This document shows positions 27,166 to 34,300 of a stretch of 64,000 bases of DNA, piece after piece. The position numbers were made by a program, and so were the translations under genes. The notes beneath the pieces are model-generated. The model searched no databases. It was not told the origin of the DNA and was given only the letters and a program-made list of their open reading frames with translations. This DNA is from Paenibacillus sp. GSMTC-2017. Its GTDB lineage: Bacteria > Bacillota > Bacilli > Paenibacillales > Paenibacillaceae. The stretch lies in the NCBI RefSeq assembly GCF_016019935.1, contig NZ_JAECMT010000001.1, positions 310,022 through 374,021 of the forward strand, read 5' to 3'. Each line of letters opens with the position of its first letter. Positions within the stretch are counted from its first letter, which is position 1.

Positions 27166-28101
27166 TTATTCAAGAGGACCAATTGGCAAATAAATATCAA
27201 CCAATTGCTTTATTTGTGGATTGGGGTCTGGTTCACTTACATAAACTTCAAAACTCGAGGTGTCACGAGGCAAAAATCCACTTTGGGGTAGCCACTGTCC
27301 GCATAAATAATCCCATGCAGCTCCATACTCATCTGGATAAATTTCAAAATGACCAATAGCATATTTGCCAGCAGGAATGACCAATGTTCCTATTTCATTG
27401 TTTTCATCTTCAATAGACTTCACATTCTCACTTGGGATCGTTATACAAAGGCTCGTTCTTCTTAGATGTTCCTCCGTAATTTCAGGATTGTCATGATATA
27501 TCGTTAACACTTTTGTATGCGCTGAATCAATGAGATTACGAATATGTAATTCATAAAACAGTTTTTGCATAAGCGATCCAAACACCTTTTTCAGTTCCTC
27601 AAACGTACCTAGATGTCTTAAATAAGCAACATGCAAATCATCAATCGTCTTAATCGTAACTGTACCTTTAACATGATTTTCATTGTCTCGTACAGTGGTT
27701 TTTATAAATCGTTTCACATAAGTAGAATGTTCAATAGAGTTATGGGATATGTTGCGATACTGATTACGATAGTTGTTAGGGCTCATTTGATAATAATTTT
27801 TGAATGCACGAGAAAAGGTTGAAGTATCCGTAAATCCAAACCGATAAGCAATATCGGTAACAGTCATCTCTGGTCGATGAATTAGTAAATTCACAGATTT
27901 CTCAAGCTTCACACGATTTACAAATTGCAACAACGATTCATTAACGATCCCTTTAAATATCCTGTGAAAATGGTATTTAGAAAAACCCGCTACAGCAGCA
28001 AGTTCTTCGAGAGTGAGAGAATTGCACACATTTGCTTCAATAAAATCCTGGACTTTATGAATACGCCGTAAATACTCCTTGTTGCTTTGAGAATATGCCA
28101 T
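27166..28101 (-). CDS. AraC family regulator with GyrI-like ligand domain
   Basis: Residues 1-115 hold the AraC double helix-turn-helix: Leu-Thr-Leu-Glu-Glu-Leu-Ala, Phe-Ser-Lys-Tyr-His-Phe-His-Arg-Ile-Phe-Lys, Val-Thr-Asp-Ile-Ala, and Phe-Gly-Phe-Thr-Asp. The second half (about 150-311) is a GyrI/SbmC-like effector domain with Val-Ala-Tyr-Leu-Arg-His-Leu-Gly and Gly-Lys-Tyr-Ala-Ile-Gly-His-Phe-Glu. This two-domain form is typical of regulators that respond to small amphipathic or cationic drugs. It lies 21 bases after the barstar gene. Confidence 0.9.
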   Translation of the reverse strand: MAYSQSNKEYLRRIHKVQDFIEANVCNSLTLEELAAVAGFSKYHFHRIFKGIVNESLLQFVNRVKLEKSVNLLIHRPEMTVTDIAYRFGFTDTSTFSRAFKNYYQMSPNNYRNQYRNISHNSIEHSTYVKRFIKTTVRDNENHVKGTVTIKTIDDLHVAYLRHLGTFEELKKVFGSLMQKLFYELHIRNLIDSAHTKVLTIYHDNPEITEEHLRRTSLCITIPSENVKSIEDENNEIGTLVIPAGKYAIGHFEIYPDEYGAAWDYLCGQWLPQSGFLPRDTSSFEVYVSEPDPNPQIKQLVDIYLPIGPLE

Positions 28102-28122
28102 AGATTACCCACTTCCTATTAG

Positions 28123-28611
28123 CTAAACTCCTCTATTCTTATTCATCCATTCAGCGTTGTTCCAAAGTATAGACAATGCACCTACTTTTTGAAACTGTAA
28201 ATGAGGGTCATTGGAGAGTAAAAAAGCGATCAACTTCTTTTGATGCTGGATGAGTAATCTCCAACTATTATTTTGAATAATATCTAACACTTCATGAGCC
28301 ATATCTGAATCACGTTCATTGAACCTATCAAAGTTTTTGAATACGAATACGATTCCTTCATCACTAGGGTAAACATCAGATAGACAATCATTAAAAGCAG
28401 CTAAATTACCCCCATAATAACTAGGGAACTCCAACGTTTTGCCGATTTCAAGTAAACAGTTGTTTTTATCCCATGACTCACAATCAAAACAATTTATTTC
28501 GAAACCTTCTTCGCGTATATTTTGAATGGTTTTATCTAATATGCTTTGACTCCAAAACTTTACGATAGATCCGTTCATCATTAATGACTTCCAAAATAAA
28601 TCCTGCTCCAT
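28123..28611 (-). CDS. Barstar family protein
   Basis: Barstar is the intracellular inhibitor of barnase-type ribonucleases. The 162-residue protein has the family core Glu-Phe-Pro-Ser-Tyr-Tyr-Gly-Gly-Asn-Leu-Ala-Ala-Phe-Asn-Asp at about residues 62-76, a match to the barstar helix Tyr-Gly-x-Asn-x-Asp-Ala. It is longer than classical barstar (about 90), with 30 extra residues in front and 40 behind. No barnase-like ribonuclease or secretion gene is near, so it is an orphan, perhaps immunity against a toxin from other cells. The ATG follows a G-rich ribosome site. It lies between the DinB-like and AraC genes with short gaps. Confidence 0.75.
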   Translation of the reverse strand: MEQDLFWKSLMMNGSIVKFWSQSILDKTIQNIREEGFEINCFDCESWDKNNCLLEIGKTLEFPSYYGGNLAAFNDCLSDVYPSDEGIVFVFKNFDRFNERDSDMAHEVLDIIQNNSWRLLIQHQKKLIAFLLSNDPHLQFQKVGALSILWNNAEWMNKNRGV

Positions 28612-28645
28612 CCGCCCGAACCCCCCTTACTCAACTAACCAGTCC

Positions 28646-29176
28646 TTATGGATTAAGATTAAACTCTTTATACCATTTTCTTAGCTGGTTAATATTAGCT
28701 TGATGATACCGACTATAGTCAGCTATATGCCATAATCCCCAACGAATAGTTGCTCGCTTCTCATTTTCATGACCAAAAGTGACCACTTTATCTAGTTCAG
28801 CATCTGTTAGTTGTGAACATGTTTCTTTCAACATCGTTAGTATGTATTCATAGTCTGTCAATAGACTATCCAATGATTTCCCTTTGATCATAGGAATTCT
28901 GTTATTTTCATCAATCATGGGGCCATATTGCTCTACTAAAGAATGAGGAAGCGGTTGTTCTTTTAATCGATAAACCCAATTCAAATCAACATAAGTAATA
29001 TGTTTGATTAGCTGAGCAGTACTATTAAACTGATTAGAAGGACCTCTATAATCTACTTCATCTTGCGACATAACGTTAGTAATGAATTGCAGCCGTCCGC
29101 TATTTTCTCTCACAGCAGCATATAACATCCCTACGATAGGTGACATATTGTCTTCACCTTTTAAATCGAAGAACAT
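28646..29176 (-). CDS. DinB superfamily protein
   Basis: This 176-residue protein is a DinB/YfiT-type four-helix bundle. Signs are the N-terminal helix with Met-Leu-Tyr-Ala-Ala-Val-Arg-Glu-Asn, a central Leu-Ile-Lys-His-Ile-Thr-Tyr-Val-Asp-Leu-Asn-Trp (first metal-site His), and a C-terminal Trp-His-Ile-Ala-Asp-Tyr-Ser-Arg-Tyr-His-Gln-Ala-Asn-Ile-Asn (two further His). Members often act as thiol S-transferases or have unknown roles. The ATG at 29176 follows AGGAGG by 8 bases and is preferred to the codons upstream. Confidence 0.82.
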   Translation of the reverse strand: MFFDLKGEDNMSPIVGMLYAAVRENSGRLQFITNVMSQDEVDYRGPSNQFNSTAQLIKHITYVDLNWVYRLKEQPLPHSLVEQYGPMIDENNRIPMIKGKSLDSLLTDYEYILTMLKETCSQLTDAELDKVVTFGHENEKRATIRWGLWHIADYSRYHQANINQLRKWYKEFNLNP

Positions 29177-29222
29177 GATCACTTCCTCCTTTTATCCAAT
29201 AATACTTTTCTTAATCAACAGA

Positions 29223-30344
29223 TCAATCTATAGCTTTTCGAATGTCGTAATCGGCTAAATTAATATCTAATTCCATTCCTAGCGCTAACTTTGCTAACTG
29301 AGCTCCTATATACGGGCCCATCGTCAATCCGGAAGCACCAAGTCCATTCACGGCAAGTAAGCCTTCCCACTCTGGAATAGCTCCTATAACCGGAAGAAAA
29401 TCAGCAGTAAATGGCCGGAAACCTACTCTTATTTCCTGAAAGGTGCTCTCTGCTAGTTGAGGGGCGACTGTAAGAGCTTTGCTTAAAATTTCGTGCATTC
29501 CACCAGGCGTGATCCTCGTATCATAGCCTTCAAAATCGTTTTCATGAGTGGCACCTATTACGATTTTCTGCCCTTCGAAGGCGAGCAAATATTGATCAGA
29601 AGGCGGCATAATGACTGGCCATTTGCCAGTGTTTTGCTCAGAGTCTGGTACTTGCAAATGCATAATTTGCGCTTTTTGATAACTAACTTTAAAACCTACG
29701 CCTAAAGGTTGTAGCAACTGCCCCGCCCAAGCGCCTGCACAAACGATTACGATATCAGCTGGATAACTTTTCGCCTCGACCGTTACACCAGTTACTCGGT
29801 TAGATTGATAGTTAAGTTCGGCATCACCATAAATTAAATTAGCTCCATTCCTCTGTAATGATCGAAGCAACGCATCACGCAATGCTCGACCATCTACACG
29901 AGCAGCTCCACTAATATGTATGGAGGAGTATCCTTCCATTAGCAAAGGGAAGCGTTCACGTGTACTTTGTTCATCAAGCTGAGTAATCTCGCCGATTTCT
30001 GGCGCGTCTTCCATTCGATCACTGGCGCGTTCTTCCATTTTACTGATTTTCTCTAAGTCCGTATGTATACTCAGGGCACCTACCTTGGCATAACCTGTTT
30101 CGGTTTCTCCTTCGCTTTCAAGTTCTTTAATTAACTCAGGGTAGTAACGAGCACCTGCTTTTGCTAGCTGATACCAAGCTTTATTTCGTCGCTGCGACAG
30201 CCATGGGCAAATAATGCCAGCCGCTGCATCAGTTGCCTGCCCTGCATCTTTTCGATCAATAATCAGGATATCTGCTCCATTTTTAGCCAAGTGATAGGCT
30301 GTTGATGCCCCAGCAATCCCTGCTCCAATGACAATTACTTTCAT
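29223..30344 (-). CDS. FAD-dependent amino-acid oxidase-like protein (DAO family)
   Basis: The N-terminus carries the FAD-binding Val-Ile-Gly-Ala-Gly-Ile-Ala-Gly-Ala-Ser followed by Leu-Ile-Ile-Asp-Arg at the end of the second strand. Later come Ala-Ala-Ala-Gly-Ile-Ile-Cys-Pro-Trp and, near the C-terminus, Val-Gly-Phe-Arg-Pro and Gly-Leu-Gly-Ala-Ser-Gly-Leu-Thr. These fit the DAO family (glycine oxidase, D-amino acid dehydrogenase and relatives), which oxidise amines to imines. The length, 373 residues, is usual. The substrate cannot be set from sequence. It is the first gene of a run of four with short gaps. Confidence 0.87.
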   Translation of the reverse strand: MKVIVIGAGIAGASTAYHLAKNGADILIIDRKDAGQATDAAAGIICPWLSQRRNKAWYQLAKAGARYYPELIKELESEGETETGYAKVGALSIHTDLEKISKMEERASDRMEDAPEIGEITQLDEQSTRERFPLLMEGYSSIHISGAARVDGRALRDALLRSLQRNGANLIYGDAELNYQSNRVTGVTVEAKSYPADIVIVCAGAWAGQLLQPLGVGFKVSYQKAQIMHLQVPDSEQNTGKWPVIMPPSDQYLLAFEGQKIVIGATHENDFEGYDTRITPGGMHEILSKALTVAPQLAESTFQEIRVGFRPFTADFLPVIGAIPEWEGLLAVNGLGASGLTMGPYIGAQLAKLALGMELDINLADYDIRKAID

Positions 30345-30447
30345 GTTGTATTCACTTCTTTCTGTTATCGCTCTTTACATTATAACGGGATTAATTCAAA
30401 TTGAAAAAGTGTAGGCATGTACTATTGAACTCACATTTTTCTCTATT

Positions 30448-31731
30448 CTAGTGTATTCGGCTTTGCAACTCCCTCACATCCAACTCATGCAATGAAAGCT
30501 TAGCTCCGATGGATTGGAAGCTGCCGATGACATCTTCATATCCACGCTCGATATGTTCGACTCCTGTAATACACGTGCTACCTTCAGCTGTTAATCCAGC
30601 AAGTATAAGACATGTTCCGGCACGTACATCTGTAGCTTGCACCCAGCCACCCTTAAGTGGAACTCCACCACGAATAATCGCACTATCTTGACGCATCTCG
30701 ATCGCTGCACCGAGCCGTCTCAGCTGAGCCACATGTGCGAAACGCATCGGATAGACGCGATCAGTAACGATGCTTTTACCTTTTGCTTGCAATAGAAGTG
30801 CAGTCATTGGTTGTTGTAAATCTGTAGCAAAACCCGGATACATCCCAGTACGAATTCGTGTTGCTTTAAGTGAGCCCGTCCCGTAAGCCGTAATGTGGTT
30901 TTCGCCGCATTCTAAGTGAACGCCTACCTCCTCCAGCTTTGCGAGGCATGAACCAAGATGTTCAGGAATAACATCTTTGACGGTAACTTTACCCCCACGG
31001 AGACCCGCTGCCATTAAAAAAGCACCAGCAATTAGTCTGTCTGGAATCGCGACATGTGTTCCACCATTTAAATATGGGACGCCTTCAATGCGGATACGTT
31101 CGGTTCCCGCCCCATAAATTTTTGCTCCAAGTCGGTTAAGGAAAACTGCCGTATCAACGACCTCTGGATCGACAGCCGCATTATAAAGTTGCGTTCGCCC
31201 TTTAGCCCTTACAGCTGCTAACATCGCATTAATCGTTGCACCCGAGGTAATCGTATCGAAATAAATTTCTGCACCATTTAGTTCGCTGGCTTCAACTTCG
31301 TAATAATCGTTGAACATTTGAACCTTTGCTCCAAGCGTTTGAAAAACTTTTATATGTTGATCGATCGGCCTCGATACAAAATCATCTCCGCCAGGCAATC
31401 CAATCGAAACTTTACCGAATTTAGACAATAAAGCACCAGCAAAATAATAGGACGCCCGATAGCTCGAAGTTTTGCCCCGATCTAACATGGCACTGTAAAT
31501 ATTGCGAGGGTCGATAACGACTTGTCCACCTAAATGTTTTATGTGCATGCCGATATCTCGACCAATCTCCGCAATAATATTGACATCTTCTATGCGCGGG
31601 ATCCCCCCTAGCGTAACGATATCATCCGCCAGACATGCAGCTACAAGAAGTGAAAGAGAACTATTTTTTGCTCCTGGTATATGTATTTGCCCATTCAATG
31701 GACCAGAATAGTGTGCCTGAATATATTTCAT
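30448..31731 (-). CDS. murA: MurA paralogue with Asp at the catalytic Cys position
   Basis: MurA joins enolpyruvate to UDP-N-acetylglucosamine, the first committed step of peptidoglycan synthesis. The 427-residue protein aligns along its length: Gly-Ala-Lys-Asn (substrate Lys-Asn) at about residue 20, Ser-Arg-Pro-Ile-Asp near 120, and Thr-Asp-Leu-Gln with the general-base Asp near 304. In the mobile loop, where E. coli has Gly-Gly-Cys, this protein has Gly-Gly-Asp. Cys115 is the residue modified by fosfomycin, and enzymes with Asp there are active and resistant. The ATG at 31731 follows AGGA. The gene starts 19 bases after a FHA/winged-helix gene. A housekeeping copy may lie elsewhere. Confidence 0.88.
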   Translation of the reverse strand: MKYIQAHYSGPLNGQIHIPGAKNSSLSLLVAACLADDIVTLGGIPRIEDVNIIAEIGRDIGMHIKHLGGQVVIDPRNIYSAMLDRGKTSSYRASYYFAGALLSKFGKVSIGLPGGDDFVSRPIDQHIKVFQTLGAKVQMFNDYYEVEASELNGAEIYFDTITSGATINAMLAAVRAKGRTQLYNAAVDPEVVDTAVFLNRLGAKIYGAGTERIRIEGVPYLNGGTHVAIPDRLIAGAFLMAAGLRGGKVTVKDVIPEHLGSCLAKLEEVGVHLECGENHITAYGTGSLKATRIRTGMYPGFATDLQQPMTALLLQAKGKSIVTDRVYPMRFAHVAQLRRLGAAIEMRQDSAIIRGGVPLKGGWVQATDVRAGTCLILAGLTAEGSTCITGVEHIERGYEDVIGSFQSIGAKLSLHELDVRELQSRIH

Positions 31732-31750
31732 CAAGTTAATCCTACTTTCG

Positions 31751-32452
31751 TTATGACGATATCAATTCTGACTCGAGTACGTAACCGTTACCGCGTACTG
31801 CGCTAATAAGAAAGGTATCTTTACCAAATTTTTTGCGTACACGGTAGATCAGGGCATTTAATTCATCGAATGAAACATCTGACACACCTTCTGCTCCACG
31901 CGAACGTTCCGGCCATACATGCGATTTGATTTTCTCGAGCGTAACGAGTTGGTTTGCATTTTCATGCAGCAAACGAATGAGTAGACACTCTTTTTCTGAC
32001 ATTGGAATTCGCTTCCCCTCAACTATACATTCCCTTTTCTCCCAATGAATCGTTAGTGGCAGTTGTGGGATTTCCATTTGCCTCGTGAAGCCGATCGGTT
32101 CGATTTCAATTGTTTGATCGGCAAACATATAAGAAAAATGAAGGACGGTCATCCCTTTGGCGAGCTTAATGATATCAAAATTATTTAATAGATACGGGGT
32201 GTGCGGCACTATCCGAACACCGTTAATTTCCGTTCCGTGACGACTGCCCAAATCGTAAAGCACCGCTTTGCCTTTCTCCTTATGAATAACGAAATGTTTC
32301 CTCGAAATAAATGCGTTCGTAAAGGGCAAATCCGGAGTAAAATGATTCGACACACGTCCAACGAGCGTTTCTTCTGCATTCAGATTTATACTTGTACCCG
32401 ATCGGTATGGCTCTCCACGAATGATATACAAACACGCATAATCTTCTTCCAT
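31751..32452 (-). CDS. FHA domain protein with C-terminal OmpR-type winged helix
   Basis: An FHA phosphothreonine-binding domain occupies about residues 15-100, with Val-Gly-Arg, Ile-Ser-Arg-Lys-His-Phe and Leu-Gly-Ser-Arg-His-Gly-Thr-x-x-Asn-Gly. A Trans_reg_C winged helix follows (about 125-230), ending Arg-Val-Arg-Lys-Lys-Phe-Gly and Gly-Asn-Gly-Tyr-Val-Leu. There is no receiver domain, so signalling would pass through a Ser/Thr kinase rather than a histidine kinase. I chose the ATG at 32452, with GGAGG 7 bases upstream; an ATG at 32500 is open in the same frame. The gene lies 19 bases before murA, so it may regulate or be co-expressed with it. Confidence 0.85.
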   Translation of the reverse strand: MEEDYACLYIIRGEPYRSGTSINLNAEETLVGRVSNHFTPDLPFTNAFISRKHFVIHKEKGKAVLYDLGSRHGTEINGVRIVPHTPYLLNNFDIIKLAKGMTVLHFSYMFADQTIEIEPIGFTRQMEIPQLPLTIHWEKRECIVEGKRIPMSEKECLLIRLLHENANQLVTLEKIKSHVWPERSRGAEGVSDVSFDELNALIYRVRKKFGKDTFLISAVRGNGYVLESELISS

Positions 32453-32672
32453 TTCCGTACCTCCAGTTACTATGGCGGTCTGCCAATTGTATTGGGTCAT
32501 CTATACACCATTTATCGTAACTCAAACTAATGTGGAATAAAATTACTTTTCACTGACGCTTCACTCATAATTGAATAACGTCATTACTAACTCTAACAAA
32601 AATCCTTTTAAAAAAGTTGCAAAAAAGATGACTCTCACATCCCAACTCGTATATTAATTTATACATGAACAG

Positions 32673-32712
32673 TAAAAATAGCCTTGGCCGACTTTCGACC
32701 AAGGACTATTTA
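32673..32712 (-). terminator. Terminator of the MFS exporter gene
   Basis: On the minus strand AAATAGTCCTTGGTCG and CGGCCAAGGCTATTT pair over about 15 bases with one or two mismatches, followed by TT. Confidence 0.85.
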
Positions 32713-32741
32713 CACACGAGCAAATCGGAACCGATTCTCGA

Positions 32742-34235
32742 TTAGTGATTATTCATCGCTGGATCAGGATTGATCCTACTAACAGTTCCGTCCTCTTCCT
32801 GCTTCATCGGCTTACGCAGAATCAGTGTTAACGCGACACCCGCTGTCACTAGGCATGCGGACAGGAAAAACGTGTCACCGTAACCTGCGACGACTGCGTT
32901 AAGTGGATTGGAATCCACTCCAGCACTTGTAGCGTGTAAAGTGATTTGCGAAGTCAAATAACCAGTCAGGCCAGCAACCGAGAACGAAAGAACGACTTGC
33001 TGTGCTGCTGTTGTTAGCGGAGTAACTCGACTCACTAGATGGCGAGGAGCTGAATTCAGTAAATGCGTGTTAAGCGGCATCATAGCAAATCCCATGCCGA
33101 GACCCAACATGCAGATGCACAAGATAATAACCCAAAGTGAAGTATCCACCGATATGCCTGACAAGATGAACAGAGAAATAGAAACGATGGTAAGTCCCCC
33201 GAAAGCAAGCGGGCGTGCACCGATTTTGTCGAACAAACGACCACTAATCGGCATGCCGATTGCTGCACATAGCGCATATGGCATTAGGATTAAGCCCGTT
33301 TCAAGCGCAGTGAAGTGCATGACGCCTTGCAGGTACAGCGGTATAATCAACATTGCTCCAAACAGCGGAAGTTGTATAATCCATGTTAGAATAATGCTGC
33401 GTGTAAAGTCAGACGACTTGAACACTTTCAGCTCGAGAAGCGGCTGCTTCTGTGATAGTTCTACGAAGATAAAGAGAATAAGTGCGATACCGCCGATGGT
33501 CAAACCCATAATTGTAGAAGTACTTGACCAGCTTGTGCCACCTTCGCTTACGCCGTATGCTAACATGGAAAAGGCGATCGGTGCGAGGCACATGCCAATA
33601 ATGTCCAGATGCGGCGCCATTTGGCGGTCTGCTTTCGGCAAATATTTATAACCGAGAATCATAGCGATAATGCCGATCGGTAGATTGATGATGAAAATCC
33701 AGTGCCAACTGACGGAATCGACCAACCAGCCAGATAAGACAGGACCTAACGCCGGAGCCATTAGTAATGGTACGCCTAGTACGCCCATGACAGATCCACG
33801 TCTCTCTGGAGGAGCCAACTTAAAAACCATAGCCATCCCGATCGGCCCTACCATGCCACCGCCTAAACCTTGAATGATCCGGTAAATGATCAACTGCTCT
33901 ACCGTTTGGGCAATACCGCACAATACTGAGCCGATCGTGAACAGAGCAATCGTAATCATAAATATTTGTTTGGATCCGAATTTATCCGACATCCAACCGG
34001 CAAGTGGGATAACTGCGGATAGGGCTAATGTATAGCCAGTGACCGTCCATTGGATCGTCTTCAAATCGGTGTCGAAGTATTCAACGAGTTTAGGAATAGC
34101 ATTATTGACGACAGTGCTGTCCAGAATAACCATGATCATGCCAACAATAATTGCCACAAGGGGTGGTAGAATGGCTTTAAGCGAGAAATCGTCCCCGCTA
34201 GTTTCCATCGGTTTAGTTTGCGTATGAGCTGACAT
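32742..34235 (-). CDS. DHA2-family (EmrB/QacA-like) multidrug exporter
   Basis: The 497-residue protein has 14 hydrophobic segments and the marks of the DHA2 group of the major facilitator superfamily. Asp-Ser-Thr-Val-Val-Asn-Asn-Ala in span 1, Gly-Trp-Met-Ser-Asp-Lys-Phe-Gly (motif A) after span 2, Arg-x-x-Gln-Gly-Leu-Gly-Gly-Gly in span 4, and Gly-Pro-Val-Leu-Ser-Gly in span 5. Such proteins expel drugs using the proton gradient. The ATG at 34235 has CAGGG 5 bases upstream; the ATG seven codons earlier has none. It starts 65 bases after a HelD-like gene, which may be in the same unit. Confidence 0.9.
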   Translation of the reverse strand: MSAHTQTKPMETSGDDFSLKAILPPLVAIIVGMIMVILDSTVVNNAIPKLVEYFDTDLKTIQWTVTGYTLALSAVIPLAGWMSDKFGSKQIFMITIALFTIGSVLCGIAQTVEQLIIYRIIQGLGGGMVGPIGMAMVFKLAPPERRGSVMGVLGVPLLMAPALGPVLSGWLVDSVSWHWIFIINLPIGIIAMILGYKYLPKADRQMAPHLDIIGMCLAPIAFSMLAYGVSEGGTSWSSTSTIMGLTIGGIALILFIFVELSQKQPLLELKVFKSSDFTRSIILTWIIQLPLFGAMLIIPLYLQGVMHFTALETGLILMPYALCAAIGMPISGRLFDKIGARPLAFGGLTIVSISLFILSGISVDTSLWVIILCICMLGLGMGFAMMPLNTHLLNSAPRHLVSRVTPLTTAAQQVVLSFSVAGLTGYLTSQITLHATSAGVDSNPLNAVVAGYGDTFFLSACLVTAGVALTLILRKPMKQEEDGTVSRINPDPAMNNH

Positions 34236-34300
34236 ATATCCCTGCTTTCTGCTCATAGAGCTGTTTATAAAAATAATGATAGAGGAAAAAATTCATCATA

